Shown: positions 47,187-57,341 of the stretch, piece by piece | How positions within the stretch are numbered: position 1 is the first letter of the stretch | How the letters are laid out: every line of letters begins with the position of its first letter | Source of the DNA: CAILZL01 sp963791615 | GTDB taxonomy: Bacteria > Pseudomonadota > Gammaproteobacteria > Steroidobacterales > Steroidobacteraceae | Direction: 5' to 3' | DNA length: 64,000 bases | Assembly: GCA_963791615.1 (NCBI GenBank) | Contig: CAWBTE010000008.1 | Coordinates: forward strand, 276,503-340,502 | Notes under the pieces: generated by a model | Told to the model about the DNA's origin: nothing | Database searches by the model: none | Seen by the model: the letters and a program-made list of their open reading frames with translations, nothing else | Made by a program: the position numbers and the translations under genes

Positions 47187-48590
47187 ATGTTTAAGATAAA
47201 TGTAATAAGGACCGTAGTTGTTGTAATGGTAGCAGCCCTGTTTGTAACCGGGTGCCGTAAAAGGGATGCGGCTGAATTGCCGGACAATCTCGTGAATTTT
47301 GAGTATTCTTCACAGGGCATAGACGAAACTATAAACAGTATTACACTGAAGATAAAATTAGTAAGGTCAACTGATAAGGATATTCCTGTTGTTATTAACC
47401 TTACGGAGACCGACCTGCTGTATAGTACTGATTATACCACCACACCAGCGGCGGTAAGCGGTAAATTGAATCTCGTTGTTCCTTCCGGTAACAACGAAGC
47501 TTCTTTCACCATATCAAAAGTGGCCGGTGCCTTATTTGATGGTGATGAAAAGCTGGTACTGGACCTTTACAGTTCCGGCGCACCTGTATTTATTGGCGCC
47601 AGCAAACAATTGGCGGTTACATTTAAAGAATTAGTGGCCTCATCAGCTAACCTGGTGGTTAATGGTGGCGGACCCACTTATCCTAATAAAGTATTTATAG
47701 ACCTTAGCGCCAATCGCCAAACGCCTGTGTTGCGTACTACCTGGGATTTAGGTTTCTATACCGGCGCTGATGATTACAGGGTGATACTTAATTCTTCATC
47801 CGCTATGATGGCAAAGCAAATTGCCAAAAATGATTTGAATGCTGTAACGGCAGCAGATACGGTTGGTTTTTCCAACGAAGTAGTATTTAGCGGAACTGCA
47901 CCCACCACTGCTTCGTTAGCGTATATAGATTATCCATCCGGTGATTTAACGAGGACAGCCATAGCTGCTATAACTGCAGCGGCTGCTGATAATAAAGTTT
48001 ATATTATCAACCGTGGCACAGGTGCCGGATCCCCCGCACCTGCAAGAGGGTGGAAAAAAATCCGGATTATAAGGAATGCAACAGGTGGTTATACTTTACA
48101 GCATGCTGATATTGCGGCTACAGCATTTTCAAGTATTGACATAGCAAAGGATGATGCCTGGTTCTTTAAATATATTTCTTTTGAAACCGGAGCAGTAAAT
48201 CCAGAGCCACAGAAAAAGAAATGGGATTTTGCCTGGACTTACTTCTCAAACGTATTCAACTTTAGCGGGGAAGTGCCTTTTCTGTACCAGGATGCTATAA
48301 TTATAAACAGGAATGTACAGATAGCCAAAGTAACAACCACCACAAAGGCTTTTGCAGATTTTAATCAGGCTGATATTGCAGCACAAACTTTTCTGACTGC
48401 ACAAAACGCTTTTGTATCTGATTGGCGCAGTGGTGGTGGGCCGGGTGTATCACCGTTTGTAAGAACAGACCGTTATTACATTATTAAAGATGGAGATAAT
48501 AATTATTATAAAATCAGATTTACCGCCCTTACACAGAACGGTGAAAGAGGATACCCGGCGTATGAGTCAGTATTAATAAAGAGGAGCTGA
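47187..48590 (+). CDS. hmuY: HmuY-family haem-binding lipoprotein
   Basis: 467 residues, lipobox C23 (FVTGC). An N-terminal Calx-beta-like domain (VNFEYSSQGI, FDGDEKLVLDLYSSG) precedes the HmuY domain (VFIDLSANRQTPVLRTTWDLGFYTGADDYRVILN; WFFKYISFETG; RTDRYYIIKDGDNNYYKIRF). HmuY of Porphyromonas takes haem from host proteins and passes it to HmuR. This one is about twice as long because of the extra N-terminal domain. It starts 28 bases after the receptor gene, forming an hmuRY unit. Confidence 0.88.
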   Translation: MFKINVIRTVVVVMVAALFVTGCRKRDAAELPDNLVNFEYSSQGIDETINSITLKIKLVRSTDKDIPVVINLTETDLLYSTDYTTTPAAVSGKLNLVVPSGNNEASFTISKVAGALFDGDEKLVLDLYSSGAPVFIGASKQLAVTFKELVASSANLVVNGGGPTYPNKVFIDLSANRQTPVLRTTWDLGFYTGADDYRVILNSSSAMMAKQIAKNDLNAVTAADTVGFSNEVVFSGTAPTTASLAYIDYPSGDLTRTAIAAITAAAADNKVYIINRGTGAGSPAPARGWKKIRIIRNATGGYTLQHADIAATAFSSIDIAKDDAWFFKYISFETGAVNPEPQKKKWDFAWTYFSNVFNFSGEVPFLYQDAIIINRNVQIAKVTTTTKAFADFNQADIAAQTFLTAQNAFVSDWRSGGGPGVSPFVRTDRYYIIKDGDNNYYKIRFTALTQNGERGYPAYESVLIKRS

Positions 48591-48621
48591 TAAATTATCT
48601 TAAATCCTGCTGCAAAAACCG

Positions 48622-48648
48622 CCATTCCCTAAACCGGAATGGTTTTTT
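48622..48648 (+). terminator. Terminator behind hmuY
   Basis: Stem CCATTCC (48622-48628) with GGAATGG (48636-48642) and six T behind it. Confidence 0.8.
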
Positions 48649-48731
48649 CGTTTTGCGTAAGGCCGAATTTCTTATTGCGTAAGCCTTCGACATAGTTCTA
48701 TCGTTGTTTTGTCAGCAAAATGTAAAACGAC

Positions 48732-49667
48732 ATGAAAGGAATAACAGGATTAGTGGCAGCGGCTTTAATTGCAATGTCTGTCAATGGACAGGCACCTAAG
48801 GATAAACCAAATGTTGACAAGCTTTGTGGTTGCTTTGAAGTAGAATTCAAATACGCGGAAACATTTTCTCCCGACCCTGCTTATAAATACCATGACAGGG
48901 AAGAAATAAGGGGTGGTGTGGAATTATCATTGCCGATTGAAGTAAGCGATAAGAAAATTGTTATCCAGCATTTATTGGTCATTACCGATTCAATGATCAT
49001 CAAACACTGGCGGGAAGTATGGACGTATGAAAACCCGGAGATTTGGAATTACCAGGGAAATAAAACTTGGGTGAAAGAGCAGTTGAAACCCGAACAGTAT
49101 AAAGGTAAATGGACACAGACCGTCTGGGAAGTAAGCGATGAGCCCCGCTACCAGGGAGCAGGAGAGTGGATAACCAACGATGGGAAAACATACTGGCAGA
49201 ATACTGCCTATGCACCGCTGCCGAGAAGGGAATACTCTGTGCGCAGCGATTATAATATTTTAAAAAGGACCAATCGCCTGAGCATTAATGACAGTGGCTA
49301 TATTCATGAACAGGATAACCAGAAGATCATACGCCAGGATGGAGCGGATAAGTTGCTGGTAGAAGAGAAAGGGGTCAACAGTTATAAAAGACTGAATGAA
49401 AAAGAATGTGCTGCTGCAAAAATCTATTGGGAAAAAAATAAAATATTCTGGGGCAAGGTAAGAAGCAGATGGGAAAACTATTTTGCTACTCATTCGTCTG
49501 TAGAGTTAAAAACAAAAGTGGAGGGTAAGGTATTGCATGAGTACCTGTTTGAGCTGGCAAAAGAATATGCAGCCGGAAAAATAAAGCCCGCTGAAATTGA
49601 TGCGAAGATCAACGGTTCGGTAGAGAAATTCATTGGCCACAATCAAACAGTTGCACAGAATCAATAA
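48732..49667 (+). CDS. DUF6607-family protein
   Basis: 311 residues with a signal peptide (MKGITGLVAAALIAMSVNGQ). Conserved features: CGCFEVEFKYAETFSPDPAY, WREVWTYENPEIWNYQGN, WEVSDEPRYQGAGEWI and YWQNTAYAPLPRREYSVRSD. I recognise it as DUF6607, which in this phylum often lies behind TonB-haem gene pairs. Exact role unknown, perhaps in the iron or haem pathway. Intact. Confidence 0.82.
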   Translation: MKGITGLVAAALIAMSVNGQAPKDKPNVDKLCGCFEVEFKYAETFSPDPAYKYHDREEIRGGVELSLPIEVSDKKIVIQHLLVITDSMIIKHWREVWTYENPEIWNYQGNKTWVKEQLKPEQYKGKWTQTVWEVSDEPRYQGAGEWITNDGKTYWQNTAYAPLPRREYSVRSDYNILKRTNRLSINDSGYIHEQDNQKIIRQDGADKLLVEEKGVNSYKRLNEKECAAAKIYWEKNKIFWGKVRSRWENYFATHSSVELKTKVEGKVLHEYLFELAKEYAAGKIKPAEIDAKINGSVEKFIGHNQTVAQNQ

Positions 49668-49684
49668 ATTGTGTTTACAAGATT

Positions 49685-49716
49685 AAAAACCTCCTGTACA
49701 GGAGGTTTTTTGTTTT
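49685..49716 (+). terminator. Terminator behind the DUF6607 gene
   Basis: Perfect 26-base palindrome (49685-49710) including flanking A-run and T-run. Works in both directions in principle. Confidence 0.9.
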
Positions 49717-49736
49717 AATGAGTATAAATTTAGGGA

Positions 49737-50360
49737 ATGAACTTGCATTCCATGAAAAAGAACGAAGTACAACCCCGGGAGAAAGAGATTGGGAATTCGC
49801 CATTGGCTGTTTTCATAAATCATATTCATCCTGTAAGTGATGAAGCTACCCGCTACATCAACCGTCATTCGTTTTCACGGCAAATAGAAAGGGGAACTTT
49901 TTTACTGAAAGCGGGTGAAATATGCGAACATCTTTATTTTATCTGTAAGGGGGCCATTCGCGGTTATACAAAACAAGGGACAAAAGAAGTCACTACCTGG
50001 GTCAGCGTGGAGAATGAGATGGTGACCTCTATCCGGGGGCTTAATATGCAACAGCCTTCATTGGAAAATATCCAGGCTATTGAACAGTGCGAACTTATAG
50101 TGGCTCATTATGATGCCCTGCAATACCTGTATAAGCATTATATCGAAGTAAATATCGTGGGACGAAAATTACTGGAGAAATACTACAGCGATGCTGAAGA
50201 AAGGGCCTTTATTTCCCGGATACCCAATGCCGGTAAACGATACCACCATTTTGTAGAAACAAAAAGTAATCTCGCCAACCGTATTCCCCTCAAATACATT
50301 GCTTCTTTTCTTGGAATGACGATTGAAACAATGAGCAGGATACGGAGTAAAAAACTGTGA
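49737..50360 (+). CDS. Crp/Fnr-family transcription regulator
   Basis: 207 residues; start at 49737 or the second Met at 49752. The N-terminal cyclic-nucleotide-binding-like barrel (RGTFLLKAGEICEHLYFICK) is followed by a long dimer helix and a C-terminal helix-turn-helix (PLKYIASFLGMTIETMSRIR). No FNR-type Cys pattern. It follows the iron and haem genes in the same orientation but sits behind a terminator, so it is transcribed separately. The effector is unknown. Confidence 0.88.
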   Translation: MNLHSMKKNEVQPREKEIGNSPLAVFINHIHPVSDEATRYINRHSFSRQIERGTFLLKAGEICEHLYFICKGAIRGYTKQGTKEVTTWVSVENEMVTSIRGLNMQQPSLENIQAIEQCELIVAHYDALQYLYKHYIEVNIVGRKLLEKYYSDAEERAFISRIPNAGKRYHHFVETKSNLANRIPLKYIASFLGMTIETMSRIRSKKL

Positions 50361-50448
50361 CGTGGTATAATGCACTTAATGTACTGCCTTCACTGATCGT
50401 TCCTGCCAAATCCTCTTTATATCTACTTTTTTTCCTTCTGTTTTCCCG

Positions 50449-50496
50449 TACCTTTGCCCCCTTAAAAAAAATCAGCCTGTCCCGCTTTTTGCGGGA
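50449..50496 (+). promoter_or_regulatory. ileS promoter box (TACCTTTG) and leader hairpin
   Basis: TACCTTTG (50449-50456) matches TAnnTTTG; the predicted start near 50460 leaves a 51-base leader. The leader contains a 6-bp hairpin TCCCGC/GCGGGA (50480-50485 with 50491-50496). I see no T-box features. Confidence 0.5.
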
Positions 50497-50510
50497 GGTG
50501 GAAAAGGATT

Positions 50511-53500
50511 ATGGCAGCTAAATACAGGGAATTTACAGGATTAAATCTGCCTGCTTTTGAGCAGGAAATATTAGCCAAATGGGCTGAAGGAGCAGGCGTT
50601 TGAAAAAAGTGTATCCCTACGGGAAGGCGCTACCCCTTTTGTATTTTATGAAGGTCCGCCCAGCGCCAATGGTATGCCCGGCATCCACCATGTTATTTCC
50701 CGGACATTAAAAGATCTGGTTTGCCGCTACAAGACCATGAAAGGTTTCCAGGTAAAAAGAAAAGGCGGATGGGATACACATGGATTGCCTATTGAACTGG
50801 GTGTAGAAAAAGAATTAGGCATTACCAAAGAAGATATTGGTAAAAAAATATCTGTTGAAGAATATAACCAGAAATGCCGTGAAGCGGTATTGAGGTATAA
50901 AGACAAATGGGATGATATCACCCGCAAGATGGGTTATTGGGTTGACCTGAATGACCCCTATATCACTTTCAAGAATGAATACATTGAAACACTCTGGTGG
51001 ATACTGAGTGAGTTGTATAAAAAAGGATTGCTGTATGAAAGTGTAAGCATTCAGCCTTATTCACCGGCAGCAGGAACAGGATTGAGTTCGCATGAACTGA
51101 ATCAGCCGGGAACGTATAAGGATGTGAAGGATACGAGTGCAGTGGCGATGTTTAAAGCCTCCCCAAACCCCTCCGAAGGAGGGGCTTATGAGAACCCTGG
51201 TATCAAAAAATGTTTTCTGCAATTGCAGAGTCTGCAGAACCCTCCTTCGGAAGGTGAGGTGAGGCTTTCTTTCTAGCCTGGACGACCACACCATGGACAC
51301 TTCCTTCCAATCTTGGATTGACTGTTGGTGGCAAATATTGATTATGTATTGGTAAAAACATTAAATCCTTATTTGCACAACGAGATTAATATTGTTTTAG
51401 CAAAAGCATTATTAGGCAAATATTTTAAAGCAGAAAACGAGAATGGCGATTTTGCAGCGTATAATAAACGACGGTAAGAATTCTTCCCTATAAAATATTG
51501 TCTGAATTTAAAGGAAAAGAAATTGAAGGGTGTGAATACGAACAACTACTTCCTTACGAAGCCAATTCTTTAAAAGCAATTCAGGAAATAACTCCCGGTG
51601 CAAAACCATTTCGTGTTTTGTTGGATAGTTTTGTTACCACAGAAGATGGTACAGGTATCGTTCATACAGCACCTGCATTTGGTGCGGATGACTATAAAGT
51701 AGGAAAGAAATATGGTATCGGTATTTTAACAATGGTTGACAAACAGGGAAAGTTTGTAGATGGAATGGGAGAGTTCAGCAACCGTTATGTAAAGAATTAT
51801 AAAGACGATCCGAAATTATGTTGATGTAAATGTTGACATAGCGTAAAATTGAAAAAAGAGAACCGGGCATTTAAAGTAGAAAAATACGAACACAGTTATC
51901 CGCATTGCTGGAGAACTGATAAACCCATTCTTTATTATCCGTTAGATGCATGGTTCATTAAAACAACCGCTGTTAAAGGACAGGATGGTGGAGCTGAACA
52001 AGACCATCAACTGGAAACCCAAATCAACCGGCGAAGGCCGATTTGGCAACTGGCTGGAGAATATGGTGGACTGGAACCTGAGCCGCAGCCGTTTCTGGGG
52101 AACACCATTACCCATCTGGAAAACAGAAGACGGAGAAGAAGAAATATGTATTGGCACTATTAGAAGAATTGAGTAAGACTGAAGCAAAAAAAGCTGTTGA
52201 TGCCGGAGTTGTTGACAAGTCTCACAACCTTCCGAGAGATTTAGAGGAAGCTTAGATCTTCACAAACCTTATGTCGATGAAATAATACTGGTAAGTCAAT
52301 CAGGCAAACCCATGAAAAGGGTTCCCGATCTGATTGACGTTTGGTTCGATAGCGGCGCCATGCCTTATGCCAATGGCATTTTCCTTTTGAAAACAAAGAG
52401 ACATTCAAGCTAAAAGTTTTCCTGGCAGATTTTATTGCAGAAGGTGTTGACCAGACCAAGGGGATGGTTTTATACTTCATGAATTGTGCCTATTAGACAG
52501 CCTTAAAAGAGCTGAAAAGATGTTCCGGCCTGGACATCTAGACCCTCCGCCAGCGCAGTGATGGTGTCGCTTATAAAACCTGTGTGTCAAACGGACTGGT
52601 GTTGGATAAGAACGGCAATAAGATGAGCAAGCGCCTGGGCAATGTGGTTGATCCGTTCAAGACCATTGAAACATTCGGCGCTGATGCTACCCGGTGGTAT
52701 CTCGTTACCAATGCATCGCCCTGGGACAACATGAAGTTTGACCTGGATGGCATCAAAGAAGTACAGAGAAAGTTCTTCGGCACACTATATAATACCTACC
52801 AGTTCTTTGCGCTTTATGCCAATGTGGATGGTTTTGCATTCAAAGAAAAATATATTCCGCTAAAGACAGAGACCTGAAATAGACCGCTGGATACTTTCTT
52901 CCTTAAATACAGTGGTGAAGAAGGTAACTGAATACATGGATGATTATGAACCCACACAGGCCGGTCGTGTGATTGAAGATTTCGTGGATGAACATTTGAG
53001 CAACTGGTATGTTAGATTATGCAGGCGGCGTTTCTGGAAAGGGGAGTATGAGCAGGATAAGATATGCGCTTACCAGACATTGTATGAATGTTTGGAAACC
53101 ATCGATAAGATTGATTGCTCCGATCTCGCCATTCTTCAGCGATGCTGTTTTCCAAAACCTGAATGCTATCACTGGTCGTTTTAAAGCGGAGTCGGTTCAT
53201 CATGTTGATTTTCCTGTAGCTGATGAATCCGGGCTATTGATGAATCGCTGGAAGAAAGAATGCAACTGGCGCAGGATGCTTCTTCATTAATATTATCGCT
53301 TCGCAAAAAAGTGAATATCAAAGTTCGTCAGCCCTTGCAAAAAGTATTGATACCCGGTATTGAATGCTTCCATGAAAGAACAATTGAAAAAAGTGGAAGA
53401 CCTGATAAAAGCGGAGGTGAATGTAAAAGAAATAGAATACCTCAACCCGGATAATACGTTTATCAGTAAAAAAATAAAACCAAACTTTGTTGCATTGGGT

Positions 53501-54002
53501 AAAAAGCTGGGTCCGAAGATGAAAGCGGTATCCGCTGCTTTGGCACAATTCACGCAGGAGGACATTGCACGGTTGGAAAAAGAAGGTCAATATAATTTGT
53601 CAATTGATGGTGAACCCGTAATATTACAGGTTACAGAAGTGGAGATCAGCAGCGAGGATATTCCCGGATGGACAGTGGCCAATAAAGGCAGTTTGACCGT
53701 GGCGCTGGATGTGACAGTGACGCCGGAACTTGAAGCGGAAGGCAATGCCCGTGAATTTGTGAACAGGATCCAGAAAATACGCAAAGACCAGGGTTTTGAC
53801 CTGACAGACAGGATAGAAGTAAAAGTTATTGCCGCTAATGGAATGAAAAGATTCTTTGGCTCAGTTTAAAGACTATATTTGCGCCGAAATTCTGGCCGAT
53901 AAGCTGGAAATTGTAGCCGAAATACCCGATGGAACATCCCGATAGTTCGGGATTGAAATTAACGATGTTTTGCTAAAAGTGATTGTTTCAAAAAAAGGCT
54001 AA
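50511..54002 (+). CDS. ileS: Isoleucine--tRNA ligase, heavily frameshifted
   Basis: Class I aminoacyl-tRNA synthetase that charges tRNA-Ile. In order: YEGPPSANGMPGIHHVISRT (HIGH-type motif), GGWDTHGLPIELGVEKEL, KDKWDDITRKMGYWVDL, IQPYSPAAGTGLSSHELNQP, editing domain IVHTAPAFGADDYKVGKKYG, YPHCWRTDKPILYYPLDAWF, IDVWFDSGAMPY, the KMSKR signature KNGNKMSKRLGNVVDPF and a C-terminal anticodon-binding region ending LLKVIVSKKG. At least ten frameshifts break it (among others near 50600, 51280, 51480, 51830, 51990, 52230, 52490 and 53140). An essential gene with all motifs kept, so sequence errors are the cause. It also contains the MITE-like element 51154-51268 and a palindrome at 53936. Confidence 0.9.
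51154..51268. mobile_element. MITE-like palindromic element inserted in ileS
   Basis: About 115 bases with terminal inverted repeats of some 31 bases. Left end: AAAGCCTCCCC to GGAGGGG (51154-51184), itself with a CCCCTCC/GGAGGGG hairpin. Right end: ACCCTCCTTCGG to GAGGCTTT (51238-51268). The two ends are about 80% identical when inverted. Within ileS it is read without a stop, giving a Pro/Gly/Glu-rich insert (KASPNPSEGGAYENP) between DTSAVAMFK and LAWTTTPW. No transposase inside. Confidence 0.75.
53936..53953. repeat. Short palindrome near the 3' end of ileS
   Basis: Seven-bp stem (53936-53942 with 53947-53953, loop TAGT), of the ATCCCGA/TCGGGAT type. It falls in the C-terminal region and introduces an in-frame TAG in one frame. 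Confidence 0.6.
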
Positions 54003-54006
54003 TTGT

Positions 54007-54867
54007 ATGGCTAACAAAAAAAAACCGGCTCCGCAAACAAAGCCGCAAAACTGCTGCCAAACCAGCCGCCTAAAAAAGTGGCTAAAAAGCCAGCTTGCAA
54101 AACCCGTAGCTAAAAAAGCTGCACCTAAAAAAAAGGAAAAACCAGTGCCTAAAAAAATTGCTGCTAAGCCAGCACCTAAGAAAATTGAGGCTGGTAAAAA
54201 AGCCTGCTGCAAACCTGCTCCGAAAGTTGTTGCTAAAGTTCCTCATAAACCAGAAGTAAAACAGCACCAGCACCTGCCACCGTCCGTTGCAGCAAAACCC
54301 GTAGTTAAAAAGAATGGTGCGGTAGACCCTAAATCATTAGTTTCTATCAAGCCAACGGCTAAGCCAGTAATAAAGAAAGAACCGCCCAAGCCAACGAAAG
54401 TTGTTATTCCAAAAACAACGATCAAGAGTGCGGTAAAATATGAACCCGAATTCACCAAATCTGTTTTAGATACCCCTATGTACGAACATAACGGACCCTA
54501 CGATGAGATATGCTGATTCTGACCTGGCAGAATTCAGGGAAATCATTACAAAAAAACTGGATGCTGCTAAAAAAGAACTGGCTTATCTCCAGGGTTTGAT
54601 CACCCGCAGGATGAAGGCGGTGATATGGATGAAGCCCGCTACATGACTATGGAAGATGGCAGTGTAAGTATGGAAAGAGAGCAGTTGAGCCAGATGGCCA
54701 GCCGCCAGATTACTTTCATTGATCATCTGGAAAAAGCAATGATGCGGATTGAGAATAAAACCTATGGCATCTGCCGTGTTACAGGTAAGTTGATTGATAA
54801 AGCCCGTTTGCGTGCTGTTCCCCATGCTACATTAAGCATCGAGGCCAAGCAAATGATGAATAAGTAA
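54007..54867 (+). CDS. TraR/DksA-family protein with lysine-rich tail, frameshifted
   Basis: The first 150 residues are a Lys/Ala/Pro-rich N-terminal tail (KPVAKKAAPKKKEKPVPKK) ending in KYEPEFTKSVLDTPMYEH. After shifts near 54510 and 54607 the DksA-like part follows: FREIITKKLDAAKKELAYLQ, DEARYMTMEDGSVSMERE, ITFIDHLEKAMMRIENKTYG and the final ICRVTGKLIDKARLRAVPHA. The zinc finger that usually has four Cys keeps only one, so it is degenerate. DksA-like proteins bind RNA polymerase in the secondary channel. The start is 4 bases after the ileS stop, so they are co-transcribed. The lysine-rich tail is histone-like and may contact nucleic acid. Confidence 0.85.
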
Positions 54868-54893
54868 TAAGACAAATTAATAACAGTTAAAAG

Positions 54894-54926
54894 AATCCCG
54901 TGTTAATAGTAACCGGGATTTTTTAT
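54894..54926 (+). terminator. Terminator behind the DksA-like gene
   Basis: Stem AATCCCG (54894-54900) with CGGGATT (54914-54920), extended by a GTTA/TAAC pairing, and six T behind. Confidence 0.85.
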
Positions 54927-54939
54927 GCTATTAAAGACT

Positions 54940-55776
54940 TTATTTCTTTTTCTTTTCAGAAATATCTGGAAGCCCAATCCCAGCAAAAACTTGTGATTGG
55001 TGTATTTAGTGAGTGGTTTCATTTTTTGAGGTTTCATCAATGCTTCCGTCGATCTGGTTATCTCTCAGTCTCGTAGTTTTCATAGTGTTTTTAGCTATAG
55101 GAGAAATTGTAACCAATATAAAGATCCAGTCCTGTATATTCGTCCGACCATTTTGGTAATACCTGCAACGTTAAGATTAGCATCTGCAAAAAAGCCACCG
55201 GAAGATTTGCTTTCATAAGTTTCTTTATAAACAGTTTGCCCGGTGCCTCCATAAAAGAAACCATCTTTTTTACAGTATTCACTTCATGCCAGCATTGAAA
55301 CCAAACTGCCAAAGGGAGCAAAGAGCCTTCGCCGCTAAAATAATTGCGGGCAAACCCCCAATACCCAATATTAAAATTGGTTGATTTATCTTTTTGAAAT
55401 GTACTTCCATTTTCCTCAAAGTTATTTTTTCACCTGAAGGATTGAGATTAAAAGAAAAGCCAACTGCAGTATTTTCCGAAATAAACCAACCCAATGACGG
55501 GATGATATTAACACCATAGCCGGTTACTTTTGCTATGCGTGCTTCCGATAGAGGTTACTGTTTGATCTGCATTGCCATTGAATTAAAAAAAACCGACTCC
55601 GACAGAAGCCCCTGCCATTCTATCACCTTTTTAAAACTGGCGTATGTAATTATATTAATAAGAAGTGCCGGAACTAACAAAAACCAATTATTTCGCAGCA
55701 TATAAAATTGATTTTTCCGGAAGCTGTCTCCGGAGGGTAAGCAACAAATATAGCAGTTGGTTTCAAAAACCAGCAA
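54940..55776 (-). CDS. Outer-membrane beta-barrel-like protein, frameshifted
   Basis: Fragments in several frames on the minus strand: LGWFISENTAVGFSFNLNPS, then TNFNIGYWGFARNYFSGEGS, FGFNAGMK, VYKETYESKSSGGFFADANL and GLDLYIGYNFSY. The alternation of aromatic and small residues fits a short outer-membrane barrel of the kind found in many Bacteroidota porin-like proteins. At least four frameshifts; the exact ends (about 54940 and 55776) are uncertain. Could be a pseudogene or an error-rich stretch. Confidence 0.45.
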
Positions 55777-55908
55777 TGCCGAAATTTTTTTTAAAAAACC
55801 GATGACAGGATTGTAGATATTTTCCCCTACCTTTAATTGCTGTTTGGAAAAACGGAGATTTCCGTTTATTTTTAAAAAGAAACTATTTTAACTGCCAAAA
55901 CAAACGTT

Positions 55909-56609
55909 ATGAGAAAGTTGAGACTTCTTTCCCTTTCCTTTTAGCTATTACATTTATAACGGTTAGTTGTACTAAAGAAGGTCCTGAAGGTCCTGTTGGT
56001 GCGCAAGGTCCTCAAGGCCCTCCCGGTAACTACAGGCGCTGCCGGTGCAGCGGTGCTGCAGGTGCTAATGGCACTCCCGGTCCTCCTGGTACTGCTAATG
56101 TGATTTATTCAGCCTGGTTACTTTCCTACGCATTTGGTGCGGCTGGACTGGTTACGGTACTACTACTATTACGGAGCAGTATTACGTGCTAATTAAAGTT
56201 GCGCCCTGCTATTACGCAGGCAGTAATTGATCAGGGACTAGTATTGGCTACATTACACGCTGAGCCCTCCGCCGGGCCTACAGGTTCTCACGTTTACCTT
56301 TCAATTATTTAGCGTATTCTGGTAGTTGAATATGGTTATGGATTTCTGGATCTATAGGAACTAGTCTTATATGTCATCAGGGAATATTATTTCCATATAA
56401 TACCGGTGGTTTTGCCTGGTCAGCAGCGGCTCGCACCCATCTTCCGGTATATAATTATTCCCGGTGGAGTTGCCGGTGGCAGGTATAATGAATGGCGCAC
56501 CAGCAACATATACAGTTGAATCAACTAAAGAGCAATGACTTATGACGAGGTTGCAAGAATGTTCAACATTCCTGACAACGGATCAAATACCGATAGACAT
56601 TTAATATAA
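55909..56609 (+). CDS. Collagen-like repeat lipoprotein, frameshifted
   Basis: Begins MRKLRLLSLSF; a shift then leads to AITFITVSCTKEG with a lipobox Cys. It continues with Gly-X-Y triplets (GPEGPVGAQGPQGPPG, AGANGTPGPPGTANV), the collagen-like triple helix found in many bacterial surface proteins. The C-terminal domain is broken by several shifts and ends YDEVARMFNIPDNGSN and a final HLI. Probably a surface lipoprotein; role unknown. The collagen part supports trimerisation. Confidence 0.7.
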
Positions 56610-56618
56610 TATACTATC

Positions 56619-56653
56619 AGCCGGGTTCCGTTATAGATAGACCGGCTTTTTTA
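56619..56653 (+). terminator. Terminator behind the collagen-like gene
   Basis: Stem AGCCGG (56619-56624) with CCGGCT (56642-56647) and a T-run. Confidence 0.75.
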
Positions 56654-56705
56654 TTACTTTCCTAGAATGATTAGCAATCTGAGTGCAGATCGCTAAAATT
56701 GATTG

Positions 56706-56713
56706 TACGTTTG
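56706..56713 (+). promoter_or_regulatory. -7 box upstream of the YcxB-like gene (TACGTTTG)
   Basis: TAnnTTTG match 61 bases before the ATG at 56775. Confidence 0.4.
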
Positions 56714-56774
56714 TGCCTGCTGTTAATTTTAAAAAACTATTGTAATCAATAACCAGTATTAAACCAATCAGACT

Positions 56775-57254
56775 ATGACCATTCATTTCGGATATGAAAA
56801 AAAGCAGGTATTACAGGCATTACGCTATCATTTTATCAGCCGGCCCGAGATAAAGACCATGCTGATAGTGGTAAATATTTTTGCCCTAGTATCAATTATC
56901 CTGTATGCATTGCAAAAAATAACGCCAGTAGCTTTTATAGTTGGCTCAGGTCTCTGGATAGTATTAATGATCAGTTTTTGGTTTATAATGCCGGGCATAG
57001 TTTATAAAAGGGCAGAAACATTTCAACATGATTTCACCATGCATTTTGAAGCAGGATGAGTTTACGTGGCGCATGAAAAAGGATCACGTTCCTGGCCCTG
57101 GAAGTCGTTGAATAATTTTATTGAAAGCCCGCATTTTTTTCATTTATACTTTGACAGCCGTTCTTTTTTTTTGGTTCCTAAAAGCGGGTGCAGGGATAAA
57201 GATGAAGTATTTGAATTAAGGCAGATATTAAAGGAGAAAGTGAAGAAGAAGTGA
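56775..57254 (+). CDS. YcxB-like membrane protein, one frameshift
   Basis: Two transmembrane helices early (MLIVVNIFALVSIILYALQ, then AFIVGSGLWIVLMISFWFIM) followed by the conserved YcxB C-terminal domain: HEKGSRSWPWKSLNNFIESP, FFHLYFDSRSFFLVPKSGC and DEVFELRQILKEKVKKK. A shift near 57055 (FEAG then VYVAHEKG) separates the two parts. Family function unknown; membrane-located. Confidence 0.8.
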
Positions 57255-57341
57255 ATGAGTGAATAGTGAGTAGTGAATAGGCTCGAATGAGTAATACATT
57301 GATATCGAGGCATGCATTCACTATTCACAATTTACTATTGA

